A stretch of DNA of 64,000 nt from Gemmatimonadales bacterium (GCA_036500345.1 DASYCE010000032.1:124001-188000); one strand, 5' to 3'; positions 1 to 11,062 are shown, numbered from the stretch's first letter. Numbers and translations are program-made. The notes: a model not told the origin generated them from the letters alone.

Positions 1-2591
1 TGCAGCGGCGGCGCTCCGTCCCCGGCGTCGCGGTGGTGACGCACGTCCGCGCCGGGTTCCTGGACGAGCCCGACGAGATCGCCGGGATCTCGCACGTTGT
101 CGAGCATCTCCTCTTCAAGGGAACCCCGTCGCTCGCCCCGGGTGAACTGGCGCAACGCACCAAGGCGCTCGGCGGATCACTCAACGCCTACACCGCGTAC
201 GACCGGACCGTCTACTTCGTCAACGGGCCGGCGCGCCACGCAGCCGAGCTGATCGCGCTGCAAGCCGATCAGGTCCGAAATCCGACGGTCGATCCCGACG
301 AACTCGCGCGGGAACTCGGCGTGATCATCCAGGAAGCGCGCCGCAAGCTCGATACACCCGGCGCCGTCGCGGGCGAAGCGCTGCACCAGCTGCTCTTCGA
401 GCAGCACCGGATTCGCCGCTGGCGGATCGGGGAAGAAGCGGTGCTCGAGCGCTTGACTCGCGATGACATCCTCGGATATCACCGCTCGCGATACGTCCCG
501 TCGCGGACGATCGTCACGGTCGTCGGCGATCTCGACGAAGCTGCCGCGCTCGATATGGTGCGCGCGTCGTGGAGCGACTGGGAACGCCCGTCATCATCGA
601 TCAGCACGGGCCCCTACGAGACATCCGCCCCGACAATCCGCGCCCGCCGTCTGGACGGCGACGTCATGCTCGCCGATCTCGTCATCGGCTGGCGCGCCCC
701 CGGGATGTTGAGCGACGACGCGCCGGCGCTCGAGCTCGCCACCGCGCTCCTGGCGCTCGGCCGGGGCGCACGACTCCCGCAGCTGCTGCGCGAGCCCGGC
801 CTGGCGACCGACGTCGGTGCGTCATGGTACGGCGTCTCCGATCTGGGTGTCTTCGCGATTGGCGCCGAGGTGCCCCCGGCAAACATCGACCGGGTACTGG
901 AGGAGATCGCGGCGGCAACGACCGATCTCGCGCGGCGCGAGGTGAGCGCCGCGGAATTCACCCGCGCGCAGCATCTGGTGCTGGCCCGCATCAGCCGAAG
1001 GCTCGAGCGCTTCCAGAGCCGTGCCGTCGCACTCGCCGACGCCGAGGCAATGGGCGACGTGAGCCGCCTCGACCGGGAACGCGCCGAACTTCTCGCGGTG
1101 TCACCGATGCATCTCCGGGAGGTTGCTGCCGGCATCTTCAACCTCGACGCGATGTCCGGCGTGGCATACCTGCCGCGCAACAGCGAGGCGGCGTTCGACG
1201 TCGATTCGCTTCGGCGTGCAGCTGCAGTCGCAGCATCAGCCACGACCGCAACCGCATCGACTGGGGACGATGCCGGTGTCGATCTTTCCGGCGTTGCAAC
1301 GACCTCTGACGCAACGTCGCCGCCGAAGCGGCGCACCGCGACCGCCGTCAAGCACGGCGTCCATCATCTCGCCCTCGACGGCTGCGATATTCTCGCCGCA
1401 CGCTTCGGCGATATCGGCCAGACGGCGATCACCTTGTACCGGCCGCGTCTGCTGCGCGAGTCGGCGGCGAATGCCGGCCTCGCGGCACTCGGTCTCCGCT
1501 CCATGCTCCGCGGCAGCGACCGGCTCGACGCCGTACAACTTGCCTTCGCAATCGAGTCATTGGGGGGAACGATCTCTCCCAGCCTCGGTGCTGACACCCT
1601 CGGCCTCGGCGCAACGGTGCTGACCGAACATCTCCATCGAGCGACAACCCTCCTCTGCGACGTGTTGCATCGCCCGCGCTTCGACGAGCCGGCGGTCCTG
1701 ATCGAACGTGGACTCCTCGCCGATGATGCGCGCGGCGTCGCCGACGATATGGTCCGCTTTCCGGTCCAGCTCGCGCTTGGCGTGGCGTTCGGCGACGCCG
1801 GGTACGGTGTGCCGACACTCGGAACGCCGGCATCGGTGCTGGCACTCGACACGTCTGCAGTTCGACGCTGGCATCAGCAGATGCTCGGTGGCGGAACGAC
1901 CACGATCATCGCGGTCGGAGATGACGACCCCGCGCGGGTCGCCGAGATGATCGCCGGCATTGTCGATCGTCACGGCACGGCATCCACCGCCGACGTGATC
2001 GGGGGATCGGCCGAGCCGATGACATCGATTCTTCCCGGCACGCGAATCGAGCGCCGCGACCGGCGGCAGTCGGCGCTGGCGATGCTCTTTCCCGGGCCGT
2101 CGCGCGGCGAGCACGAGCGGTTCGCGGCGGAGACCTGGAGCGCCATCGCCGGCGGCCTTGGCGGGAGGCTCTTCGAGTCGCTCCGGAGTGCGCGCTCCCT
2201 GGCGTACACGGTGATGGCCAATTCGTGGCAGCGAAAAGAGGCCGGTGGCCTCCTGACCTACATCGCGATGGCGCCGGAACGCCTCGACGAGGCCCGCGCC
2301 GCGATGCTCGAGGAACTGGCGCAGTTCCGCCGGGAGCCGCCGTCCGCGGAGGAAGTCGAACGGGCGCGGGCGCAGCTGATCGGCGAGGTCGAGCTGTCGC
2401 GGCAGACCGCCAGCGCCTTCGCCGGCGAGATCGCGGATGCATGGATCCTGGGTGAAGGTCTCGCCGAGCTCGACGATCCCGCCGCGGGATACCGCGCCGT
2501 CACGGTCGACCAGGTCCACGCCGTGGCGCAGCAGTCGTTCGATCCGGCAGTCCGCGCCGAGGGCGTCGTCGCCGCGGTCGCCGCGGAGTAG
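1..2591 (+). CDS. M16 family zinc peptidase, two-domain, 5' end missing
   Basis: The reading frame is open from base 3 and the protein clearly begins upstream, because the usual M16 N-terminal strand is already under way at the edge. The inverted zinc motif HVVEH lies at visible residues 31-35 (H31, E34, H35). The third ligand is probably Glu111, in the IIQEARR segment 76 residues after H35. About 860 residues are visible, which fits two fused M16 halves. The second half lacks HxxEH but has the LFESLRSARSLAY segment typical of the partner subunit, so one half is catalytic. Such enzymes degrade peptides in the periplasm or cytoplasm. The gene is followed after 10 bases by a CDP-alcohol phosphatidyltransferase gene and is probably co-transcribed with it. 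The family is certain; the substrate is unknown. Confidence 0.93.
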   Translation, partial: QRRRSVPGVAVVTHVRAGFLDEPDEIAGISHVVEHLLFKGTPSLAPGELAQRTKALGGSLNAYTAYDRTVYFVNGPARHAAELIALQADQVRNPTVDPDELARELGVIIQEARRKLDTPGAVAGEALHQLLFEQHRIRRWRIGEEAVLERLTRDDILGYHRSRYVPSRTIVTVVGDLDEAAALDMVRASWSDWERPSSSISTGPYETSAPTIRARRLDGDVMLADLVIGWRAPGMLSDDAPALELATALLALGRGARLPQLLREPGLATDVGASWYGVSDLGVFAIGAEVPPANIDRVLEEIAAATTDLARREVSAAEFTRAQHLVLARISRRLERFQSRAVALADAEAMGDVSRLDRERAELLAVSPMHLREVAAGIFNLDAMSGVAYLPRNSEAAFDVDSLRRAAAVAASATTATASTGDDAGVDLSGVATTSDATSPPKRRTATAVKHGVHHLALDGCDILAARFGDIGQTAITLYRPRLLRESAANAGLAALGLRSMLRGSDRLDAVQLAFAIESLGGTISPSLGADTLGLGATVLTEHLHRATTLLCDVLHRPRFDEPAVLIERGLLADDARGVADDMVRFPVQLALGVAFGDAGYGVPTLGTPASVLALDTSAVRRWHQQMLGGGTTTIIAVGDDDPARVAEMIAGIVDRHGTASTADVIGGSAEPMTSILPGTRIERRDRRQSALAMLFPGPSRGEHERFAAETWSAIAGGLGGRLFESLRSARSLAYTVMANSWQRKEAGGLLTYIAMAPERLDEARAAMLEELAQFRREPPSAEEVERARAQLIGEVELSRQTASAFAGEIADAWILGEGLAELDDPAAGYRAVTVDQVHAVAQQSFDPAVRAEGVVAAVAAE

Positions 2592-2601
2592 CTTTGGCGC
2601 C

Positions 2602-3144
2602 ATGACTCCCGCGCAGACGGCGGTGCACCGTCAACCCTCGTCGTTCTCCACCGCGGACGCGATCACCCTCGTCAGGATTCCGCTGGCGATCGCCTTTCCG
2701 CTGGTGACGAGCGTGCCGGTCCGCCTCGCGATTCTCGGCGTCGCGGCGGCGACCGATCTCGGCGACGGCTGGGTGGCGCGCCGCTTCGGCGGGTCGCACA
2801 TCGGTGCTGTGCTCGATCCGATCGCCGACAAGCTCTTCGTCACGGTGGCGTTCGCCGTGGTCTGGGCGTCAGGACAGCTCACCTGGTTCGAAGTCGTTGG
2901 CGTGCTGGCGCGCGATATCATCGCGACGGTCGCCTTTGTCATCACGATCATCACGGGGAAGGCGACGGCGGTGCCTGCGCGCCTCGGTGGGAAAGCGGTG
3001 ACGCTGCTGCAGATGGTGACGCTCGTGCTCTTCGTGCTCCAGCTCAATCTCGTGCGGCGATTCGCGTGGGCAACCGCGGCTGTGGCGCTCTACGCCATTT
3101 ATGATTATCACCAACCGTTTTTCAGGAAGCTCAAGACGCGATGA
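2602..3144 (+). CDS. CDP-alcohol phosphatidyltransferase family membrane protein
   Basis: This 180-residue protein carries the family signature D52, D55-G56, A59-R60, G68, D72 and D76, which binds the CDP moiety and the metal ion. Several hydrophobic membrane segments follow. The size fits PgsA-like enzymes, which move a phosphatidyl group from CDP-diacylglycerol to glycerol-3-phosphate or a related alcohol in the inner membrane. The ATG at 2602 is preferred over upstream in-frame starts because those would run back into the M16 gene. The stop overlaps the start of the osmC-like gene (ATGA). The exact alcohol acceptor cannot be read from the sequence, so no symbol is given. Confidence 0.88.
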   Translation: MTPAQTAVHRQPSSFSTADAITLVRIPLAIAFPLVTSVPVRLAILGVAAATDLGDGWVARRFGGSHIGAVLDPIADKLFVTVAFAVVWASGQLTWFEVVGVLARDIIATVAFVITIITGKATAVPARLGGKAVTLLQMVTLVLFVLQLNLVRRFAWATAAVALYAIYDYHQPFFRKLKTR

Positions 3145-3554
3145 CCGACGATCACAAGCGGTACGCCGACCTCGACTGGATTGGTGGCTTGCGTTTCACC
3201 GCGGGCGCGCCCGGCGGCCCGCAGATCCTCCTCGACGGCGACGGGAAGGAATCGACGTCACCAGTCACCACGCTGCTCTGTGCGGCAGGGGCGTGTTCCG
3301 GCGCGGATGTGGTGAGCATTCTCGAAAAGAAGCGGATCAAGATCACACGCTTCCATGTCGAGGTAGGCGGACGCCGCGCCGAGGAGTATCCGCGGCGCTT
3401 CCTCGAGATTTCGTTGCGATTCGTGTTGTCGGGCGAAGGGCTGACCGAGGCTGCGGCGCGGCAGGCGGTCGACTTGTCGGTGCAGAAGTACTGCAGCGTG
3501 CTGCTCTCGCTCAATCCGGATATTCCGATCCGGACCGACATCGTCATCGACTAG
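3141..3554 (+). CDS. OsmC family peroxiredoxin-like protein
   Basis: The 137-residue protein matches OsmC-type thiol peroxidases in length. It has Cys52 (in LCAAGACSGAD) and Cys118 (in VQKYCSVLL). The 66-residue spacing equals that of the redox pair Cys59/Cys125 of E. coli OsmC. A further Cys47 lies just before the first. The family reduces organic hydroperoxides in the cytoplasm. The start overlaps the upstream stop as ATGA, so translation is probably coupled. A strong palindromic terminator follows at 3559-3582. The family call is firm; whether it prefers lipid peroxides, as its lipid-synthesis neighbour might hint, is a guess. Confidence 0.9.
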   Translation: MTDDHKRYADLDWIGGLRFTAGAPGGPQILLDGDGKESTSPVTTLLCAAGACSGADVVSILEKKRIKITRFHVEVGGRRAEEYPRRFLEISLRFVLSGEGLTEAAARQAVDLSVQKYCSVLLSLNPDIPIRTDIVID

Positions 3555-3558
3555 CAGA

Positions 3559-3582
3559 ACGGGCCGCCAGATGGCGGCCCGT
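3559..3582. terminator. Bidirectional palindromic terminator
   Basis: The 11-base arms ACGGGCCGCCA and TGGCGGCCCGT are perfect inverted repeats with only two bases between them. It sits between the convergent osmC-like gene and the small minus-strand gene ending at 3588, so it can serve both. There is no long T run. Confidence 0.75.
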
Positions 3583-3587
3583 CGTCG

Positions 3588-3890
3588 TTACTCCTGGCCC
3601 ACCTCGACCGGTTCCGGCTCGGGCACCTGGGCCCGTTTCACCACCGGCTGGCAGAAGCGATCGCCAAGGACCCGGACCTGGGCCAGTTCTTCCGGCTTCA
3701 GGTCGGAATACCGCTCGGCGATGTACTGCATGGTGTCGTCCAACCACTCCTTCTGGTGCTCGGCCGCGGCTTCGAGGACGCCGCAGCGCAGGATGTGACT
3801 GAACAGCTCGTCGCGTGCCTGATCCAGTGCCGTCGGCATCGACGGGGTACGGGGGGCCGCCTTCTTCTTCGTCAATCGACCTTCCTTCAT
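3588..3890 (-). CDS. Conserved-looking 100-residue hypothetical protein
   Basis: I do not recognise this protein. It is 100 residues long, with a basic N-terminus (MKEGRLTKKKAAP), a mostly helical acidic middle (residues about 22-70) and a Pro/Glu-rich tail (PEPEPVEVGQE). There is one cysteine in the middle (ILRCGVLE) and one near the end (DRFCQP). No signal peptide or membrane segment is visible, so it is probably cytoplasmic. It stands alone on the minus strand between a terminator and its own promoter (3941-3970). That placement, plus clear coding character, supports a real gene. Confidence 0.72.
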   Translation of the reverse strand: MKEGRLTKKKAAPRTPSMPTALDQARDELFSHILRCGVLEAAAEHQKEWLDDTMQYIAERYSDLKPEELAQVRVLGDRFCQPVVKRAQVPEPEPVEVGQE

Positions 3891-3940
3891 GGGTTGTTCA
3901 GGGCGTCGGTGCCCCAGTCTCGCATTTTGCTCGGCACAAT

Positions 3941-3970
3941 AATATAGAGAATCGAGGTACCTCGGGGCAA
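3941..3970 (-). promoter_or_regulatory. Sigma-70-like promoter with a palindromic operator-like spacer
   Basis: Read on the minus strand, the -35 box is TTGCCC (3970-3965) and the -10 box is TATATT (3946-3941), with an 18-base spacer. The spacer contains a perfect 12-base palindrome, CGAGGTACCTCG (3953-3964), where a repressor could bind. It lies about 50 bases upstream of the start codon at 3890. The rest of 3891-4116 holds no gene that I can support. Confidence 0.6.
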
Positions 3971-4116
3971 TTCCGCCCTCGCGGACGTTAGATTGCCGTC
4001 GGCGCCGATGCAGTTCTTTTCCGGCGCGAGCGCGGCATCATCGAAGGTTTCCGCGCGTTGGCCGCCGCGATCCCATCCGGGGTCCTGCGCTCGCCGGCCA
4101 TCGCGATTGAGGCAGC

Positions 4117-4818
4117 ATGGCGTCCGGCCAGAAACAGTTCTACATCGCCCTCGCGGTCATTGCCATCGGCGGTGCCGCGTTCATTGTTTCCCGGATCGTG
4201 AGCCATCCTGCGATCTCGATTCCCGCCAACGTGGTGGTAACAGCAGGCGACACCTCCGGGTTCCATGGCTACGAGCTGGGCCTGCCGAGCGCGCCGATCG
4301 AGATCACCGAGTACGCCGACTTCCAGTGTCCCCACTGCGCCGATTTCGACCAGGTGCAGTTTCCGGACGTGAAGGCGCGCCTGATCGACAACGGCAAGGC
4401 ACGGCTGCGCTTCCGCGATTTCCCGATCGAGGGCGATCAGAGCCGCGTCGCCGCCCACGCCGCGGCGTGTGCCAACGATCAGGGGAAGTTCTGGGAGGTC
4501 AAGGGATCGCTCTTCCAGCGCCAGGCCGACTGGGCGTTCCATTCCAATCCGATGTCGACGATCAGGGATATCGTGCGCCAGGCCGGCGTCGATGTCGCCA
4601 GCTGGGAGGCGTGCATGAAGTCGGCGAAATACGCCGGCCGCATCCAGGCCTCGTATGACGAAGGGGTCAAGCTCGGTGTCACCGGTACCCCGACCTTCCT
4701 GATCGACAAGCACCTCTATGTCGGCGTCGGCAGCGACCGGCTGGTCAAGATCGTCGATTCGCTCACGGCGCTGGGACCTCAAACGACGGCGGGCACCGCG
4801 AGCACAACAGGGCAGTGA
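4117..4818 (+). CDS. DsbA-like membrane-anchored thiol-disulfide oxidoreductase
   Basis: The protein has 233 residues. An N-terminal hydrophobic segment (about 7-27) without an obvious cleavage site suggests a membrane anchor with the rest in the periplasm. The thioredoxin-fold domain carries the active site C71-P-H-C74, the pair used by DsbA, and a cis-proline loop GTPTF with Pro192. The family forms or exchanges disulfide bonds in exported proteins. The last four bases overlap the GTG start of kup (GTGA), an unusual partner. The upstream side (3891-4116) has no recognised gene. Confidence 0.88.
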   Translation: MASGQKQFYIALAVIAIGGAAFIVSRIVSHPAISIPANVVVTAGDTSGFHGYELGLPSAPIEITEYADFQCPHCADFDQVQFPDVKARLIDNGKARLRFRDFPIEGDQSRVAAHAAACANDQGKFWEVKGSLFQRQADWAFHSNPMSTIRDIVRQAGVDVASWEACMKSAKYAGRIQASYDEGVKLGVTGTPTFLIDKHLYVGVGSDRLVKIVDSLTALGPQTTAGTASTTGQ

Positions 4819-6743
4819 GCACCGATTCCGCTGACCCGTCGGGGAAAGTCCCGGCGGGACTCGCCCTGGCGGCGTTGGGCGTGGTGTACGGCGATATCGG
4901 GACGTCGCCGCTCTACTCGCTCAAGGAATGCTTCAATGGTGACCACGCTGTTCCGCTGACGCGGGACAACGTCCTCGGCGTCCTCTCGCTGGTCTTCTGG
5001 GCACTCAACTTCATCGTCTCGTTCAAGTACATCGCCATGGTCCTCCGCGCCGACAATCGTGGCGAGGGAGGAATTCTCGCGCTCCTCGCGCTGGTGCGCC
5101 CCAAGGGAAAGTCGGGGCACAGGCGTGAGATCCTCCTGATCCTGGGACTCTTCGGCGCGGCACTCCTCTACGGCGACGGCGTCATCACGCCGGCGATCTC
5201 GGTGCTGTCGGCGGTCGAAGGGATTCACATCGCGACGCCGGCGTTCCAGCGATTCGTGATCCCGATCACCGTGGTGATCCTCTCCGGCCTCTTCTGGATG
5301 CAGAAGCGCGGCACCGCCGGCGTCGGTGCGGTGTTCGGTCCGCTGATGGTCCTCTGGTTCGTCTGCATCGGCGCGCTCGGTATCTACGGCCTGTCGCGAG
5401 ATCCCGGCGTCATTGCAGCGATCAATCCCGGATATGCGCTGGAATACTTCCGGCATACCGGCTTCCGCAGTGTCTTCGTGCTCGGGTCGGTCTTTCTCGT
5501 GGTGACCGGCGGCGAAGCGCTCTATGCCGATCTCGGCCACTTCGGCCGCCGCCCGATCCGAATGGCGTGGTGGGGACTCGTCCTCCCGGCGCTGTCGCTC
5601 AACTATCTGGGCCAGGGCGCGCTCCTGCTGCACGATCCCCATGCGGCGGTCAATCCGTTCTTCTCGCTGGTGCCGCAGTGGGCACTCTATCCGATGGTGA
5701 TGATCGCGACGATCGCGGCGGTGATTGCGTCGCAGGCACTGATCTCCGGGGCGTTTTCGCTGACGCAGCAGGCGATGCAGCTCGGGTTCGTGCCGCGCAT
5801 GCGGCTGGTGCACACGTCGCGGACGGCGATCGGACAGATCTTCATGCCGGGGATCAACGGCGCGCTCTGGGTCGCGTGCGTGGTGCTGGTGCTCGTCTTC
5901 GGGTCGTCGGATGCGCTCGCCGCAACGTACGGCGTGGCGGTCACCGGGACGATGATGATCACCACCATCCTCTTTGCGGTCGTTGAACGGAAACTCTGGC
6001 ACTGGCCGATGTGGCAGGTCGCGGCGCTCACCTCGGTCTTCCTCGTCGTCGACATCACCTTCTTCGGCGCGAACATGGTGAAGTTCTACGAGGGAGGGTG
6101 GTTCCCGCTCGCGGCGGCGGCGGTGGTCTACCTGCTGATGAGCACGTGGCGGCGCGGCCGGCAGCAGGTCACGTCGATCCTGACCGAGAGCTCGCTGCCG
6201 CTCGATCTCTTCATCCCCGACATCGAGCGCCGCAAGCCGACTCGTGTCCCCGGTATCGCGGTCTTCATGACGTCGATCCCGAACGTGGCGCCGCCGGTGA
6301 TGCTGCATCATCTCAAGCACAACAAGATCCTGCACGAGACAGTGATCCTGATGACGCTGGCGTCGCAGGAGATCCCGCAGGTGGACGACGGCGAGCGGGT
6401 CCAGGTGGAATCGCGTGGTGCGGGGTTCTACCAGGTGAAGGCGCAGTACGGCTTCATGGAGTCGTTCAACGTGCCGCAGCTGCTGCAAGCGGTTGCACCA
6501 TACCTGCACGAGGACGGGAGGGCGACACCGTCGCTCAACCTTCACGACGTGACCTTCTACCTCGGGCGCGAGACGCTGATTGTTCCGCCGAGACCGCCGG
6601 GGTCGCGACGGCCGCCGGGGACGATGCCGGCATGGCGAGCGGAGTTGTTCGCGATCATGAGCCGCAATGCGATCAGTGCCGCGTCGTTCTTCCGCCTGCC
6701 GCCGAATCGGGTGGTGGAGTTAGGAGCACAGATCCAGGTCTGA
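4815..6743 (+). CDS. kup: KUP/HAK/KT-type potassium uptake transporter
   Basis: The 642-residue protein begins with the hallmark segment GVVYGDIGTSPLYSLKE of Kup permeases. It has about twelve hydrophobic membrane segments over the first 430 residues and a C-terminal cytoplasmic domain, matching the family length. Kup imports K+ by proton symport across the inner membrane. The start is a GTG that overlaps the stop of the DsbA-like gene (GTGA), so the two are probably translationally coupled. A long open frame on the opposite strand over the same bases is a GC-composition artefact. Confidence 0.96.
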   Translation: MSTDSADPSGKVPAGLALAALGVVYGDIGTSPLYSLKECFNGDHAVPLTRDNVLGVLSLVFWALNFIVSFKYIAMVLRADNRGEGGILALLALVRPKGKSGHRREILLILGLFGAALLYGDGVITPAISVLSAVEGIHIATPAFQRFVIPITVVILSGLFWMQKRGTAGVGAVFGPLMVLWFVCIGALGIYGLSRDPGVIAAINPGYALEYFRHTGFRSVFVLGSVFLVVTGGEALYADLGHFGRRPIRMAWWGLVLPALSLNYLGQGALLLHDPHAAVNPFFSLVPQWALYPMVMIATIAAVIASQALISGAFSLTQQAMQLGFVPRMRLVHTSRTAIGQIFMPGINGALWVACVVLVLVFGSSDALAATYGVAVTGTMMITTILFAVVERKLWHWPMWQVAALTSVFLVVDITFFGANMVKFYEGGWFPLAAAAVVYLLMSTWRRGRQQVTSILTESSLPLDLFIPDIERRKPTRVPGIAVFMTSIPNVAPPVMLHHLKHNKILHETVILMTLASQEIPQVDDGERVQVESRGAGFYQVKAQYGFMESFNVPQLLQAVAPYLHEDGRATPSLNLHDVTFYLGRETLIVPPRPPGSRRPPGTMPAWRAELFAIMSRNAISAASFFRLPPNRVVELGAQIQV

Positions 6744-6765
6744 GACGAAGAGGGCGCGGGCCGAG

Positions 6766-6796
6766 CGCGGGCTCTAGCCGGTGACCCGAGCCCGCG
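6766..6796. terminator. Possible convergent terminator after kup
   Basis: CGCGGGCTC (6766-6774) pairs with GAGCCCGCG (6788-6796), a 9-base stem with a 13-base loop. The right arm lies inside the 3' end of the convergent SnoaL-like gene. There is no T run. Confidence 0.45.
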
Positions 6797-7217
6797 GCTG
6801 GTCGGGGCGTTCGCGAACCGCAGTGTTGTGGCACGCCACGATCGCCCACGCGCCGCCCGATTTCACGAACACCTCCAACATCCTCGTTCGCAGGCGGCCA
6901 TCGGCATCGGCCGGAATTCCAGGCGGAAGTCCGCGAAAATCGCTCAGCTCGGTCAGCAATTCCGCGACGGCCACTGTCGAACCGTGGAACCGCAGTCGTT
7001 CGACGACGATCGAAAGCCGGCTGCCGGAAAAGACGTTCCGGAACATCTCGGCATGGCGCTGGTTGAACCCCGCGCGGGTTTCCCACCGCATGCCGAGGAT
7101 ATTCGTGAAGCCGACGTCGTCGCTGCAGGCCGCGCCGTAACCGTCCGCATCGCCCCGGGTCCAGGCGGCCGCCTGTTGTGCGATGATACCGTGGATCTCC
7201 TCTTCGTCAGCATTCAT
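6774..7217 (-). CDS. SnoaL/DUF4440-like (SgcJ/EcaC-type) protein
   Basis: From the ATG at 7217 the protein has 147 residues and the typical layout of small NTF2-fold proteins. The N-terminus reads EEEIHGIIAQQAAAWTRGD, the middle contains the VGFTNILGMRW segment, and a strand near the C-terminus (GGAWAIVACHN) closes the cone. Members of this superfamily bind or isomerise small hydrophobic molecules, and many have no known role. The start overlaps the TetR stop as ATGA, so the pair is one operon with the regulator first. In-frame codons upstream of 7217 lie inside the TetR gene and are not the real start. Confidence 0.85.
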   Translation of the reverse strand: MNADEEEIHGIIAQQAAAWTRGDADGYGAACSDDVGFTNILGMRWETRAGFNQRHAEMFRNVFSGSRLSIVVERLRFHGSTVAVAELLTELSDFRGLPPGIPADADGRLRTRMLEVFVKSGGAWAIVACHNTAVRERPDQPRARVTG

Positions 7218-7873
7218 CTGTCGCGTTCCGCCTCTGCCACGCTGGCCGCCAGCAGTGCCTGCGCGGTCCAGAGCGTCACCCGCTCGGCGGCAGCGGGTGT
7301 CAAGCCCTGAGTGTCCTGCAGCAGAAAGAGCGAATCCATCCCGACGCACGAAACCAGGGCCGATATCAGCCGGGCGAACCGCCGGTGGCCGAGTCGAGCG
7401 CGCACGGGCGAGACGGCTGACGTCAGCCATTCGATGCGACGATAGCCGCGGACCGGGCGGGTTCCGGTCGTCCGCCCGGTGGTGAGCCGAATCATCGTTC
7501 GCAGCAGCGCGGCGTGCTCCACCGCGAGGCGATGCATCACGTGCACCGTGGCGGCCAGTTGCAGCTCAGCCTGTTCGATATCGTTCAGCGCGGTGGTCGT
7601 TGCCGGCAGGGCGGCCGCGACGGCGGTTTCCACTTCAGGTCGCAGCCCCTCGAGCGCGGCTTCGACCAGCAGCTGGTCCTGTGTCGGGAAATACCGATAG
7701 GCGGTGCGCCGCGAGATGTCGGCGGCATCGGCCACTTCGGTCACCGACGGCGTCTGCCCCATGGCGATGAGCCGCGCTGCGGTCGCCAGCAGTGCGCCCC
7801 GGGTGCGCCGTTTCTGGCCGCCGCGCGGGTCCGCCGGAGAAACGTTGCCACCCCCACTTGATGATCGGGACAT
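7214..7873 (-). CDS. TetR/AcrR family transcriptional regulator
   Basis: Starting at the ATG at 7873, the protein has 219 residues. An N-terminal DNA-binding domain has a helix-turn-helix at about residues 44-63 (VTEVADAADISRRTAYRYF), followed by a helical ligand-binding domain without a recognisable ligand motif. The basic segment GGQKRRTRGALL just before it is also typical. The gene precedes and overlaps the SnoaL-like gene, so it probably controls that gene and itself. It may also control the divergent lipoprotein gene at 8044, because both start from the same 170-base intergenic region. The ligand is unknown. Confidence 0.88.
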   Translation of the reverse strand: MSRSSSGGGNVSPADPRGGQKRRTRGALLATAARLIAMGQTPSVTEVADAADISRRTAYRYFPTQDQLLVEAALEGLRPEVETAVAAALPATTTALNDIEQAELQLAATVHVMHRLAVEHAALLRTMIRLTTGRTTGTRPVRGYRRIEWLTSAVSPVRARLGHRRFARLISALVSCVGMDSLFLLQDTQGLTPAAAERVTLWTAQALLAASVAEAERDR

Positions 7874-8043
7874 CGATGGCTCCGGCTTGACGGGGACCGG
7901 GACGAAACGTAAACTTGGCCGCAAATGGCACAACAGTGTCATTGTGACATTTCGTTGCCATTCCGTCTGGATCCGGTCCGCGGCCGGCATCGGTGCGATC
8001 CAGGCCCATCCGTCGATGCCGGTCTCCGCGCAGGGAGGGGTTC

Positions 8044-8841
8044 ATGACCAGGAATCAGAAATCCGCGGCGGCAACACGTGTCGCTGCCGGTGTGCTCGCC
8101 GTGGCAACCGCCATCATCACGATCGCGTGTTCCGGAGACTCCGCCACCGATCAGGCTCCCGTGACTCAGTACGGGACTACCGTCACGGTGGGCAACGGCA
8201 TCGCCCGGTCGTATCTCGTGCTGCGGAACGGCACGCCGATCGAGTTGGGAGTGGCGCTGAGTCAGGGCGCGCTGGACGGCCTGCCGACCGCACCCCAGAT
8301 GGGCGGCTACGAGTATCTCCTACCGCTTCCGGCTGGCAACACGACGCAGTACCAGGTGGTGGGATTGAACTGGAACCCGACGGGCCATCCGCCGCCGATG
8401 GTGTACACCGTGCCGCATTTCGACTTCCACTTCTACATGCAATCGCTGGCGGACCGAAACGCCATCGATCTCTCGGATCCGTCCTTTGCCACCAAGGCCG
8501 CCAATCTGCCGACCGCCGACTTCCGTCTGGCCGGCTACGTTGCCGACCCTCCGGCGAACGCAATTCCACACATGGGCCTGCACTGGACCGACTCAAACGC
8601 CCCGGAATTCCACGGCCAGGCGTTTACGCGGACCTTCATCACGGGATCGTGGAACGGCCAATTCACCTTCTTCGAACCGATGGTGACGCGCGCCTATCTC
8701 CTGACCGATCCGAACGACTCAGTGCCGGTAGCGAGCGCCACCGAACGCGCCATCAGCGGGTATTATCCGACGGCGTACCGGGTCAGCTGGGATCAGACCA
8801 CGACGGAATGGCGGATTGGGTTGGCAGGGCTCACCAAATAG
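8044..8841 (+). CDS. Putative lipoprotein, DUF5602/TTHB210-like
   Basis: From the ATG at 8044 (preceded by GGGAGGGG) the protein has 265 residues. A basic N-terminus and hydrophobic stretch lead to ITIAC (Cys29), a slightly degenerate lipobox, so it is probably a lipoprotein. The central motif PHFDFHFYM and the MGLHW and GQFTF segments resemble the DUF5602 family named after Thermus TTHB210. I assign that from memory of the FDFHFY motif, so treat it as tentative. The function is unknown. It is divergent from the TetR gene and could belong to its regulon. Confidence 0.72.
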   Translation: MTRNQKSAAATRVAAGVLAVATAIITIACSGDSATDQAPVTQYGTTVTVGNGIARSYLVLRNGTPIELGVALSQGALDGLPTAPQMGGYEYLLPLPAGNTTQYQVVGLNWNPTGHPPPMVYTVPHFDFHFYMQSLADRNAIDLSDPSFATKAANLPTADFRLAGYVADPPANAIPHMGLHWTDSNAPEFHGQAFTRTFITGSWNGQFTFFEPMVTRAYLLTDPNDSVPVASATERAISGYYPTAYRVSWDQTTTEWRIGLAGLTK

Positions 8842-8859
8842 CAGGGATGTAGTGGTCGC

Positions 8860-8881
8860 GGGCCAACGCCCTTGCTTGGCC
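8860..8881. terminator. Weak hairpin between convergent genes
   Basis: GGGCCAA (8860-8866) pairs with TTGGCCC (8875-8881) around an 8-base loop. It lies between the convergent lipoprotein and acetyl-CoA synthetase genes. The stem is short and there is no T run. Confidence 0.35.
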
Positions 8882-8900
8882 CACGTCCATCTCCGATGCG

Positions 8901-10847
<1,947 letters not shown>

Positions 10848-11062
10848 CAGAGGAAGGTGCGGCCGGGCCGGGCGGAGGAAAAGGGGGTGAGGGGGGACGG
10901 TGGGGCGGCAAGGATCGGCACGGGGCGGCGATATGGCAGGGGTCGGACCGATGCGCCGTTGCCACAGTCATCCCGGTTCCGGTCACCCTGCCGATTGCCG
11001 CGCCCCATTGGCAAGGCCCTTGCTGTTTTGGGCCATACCAGCGGGGTGGAGGCCCTTTGACC

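Noticed and set aside
4779-6545. 588-codon open frame antisense to kup
   Set aside because: It is a composition artefact: His/Arg/Glu-rich product, no family motif, and complete overlap with an unmistakable Kup.
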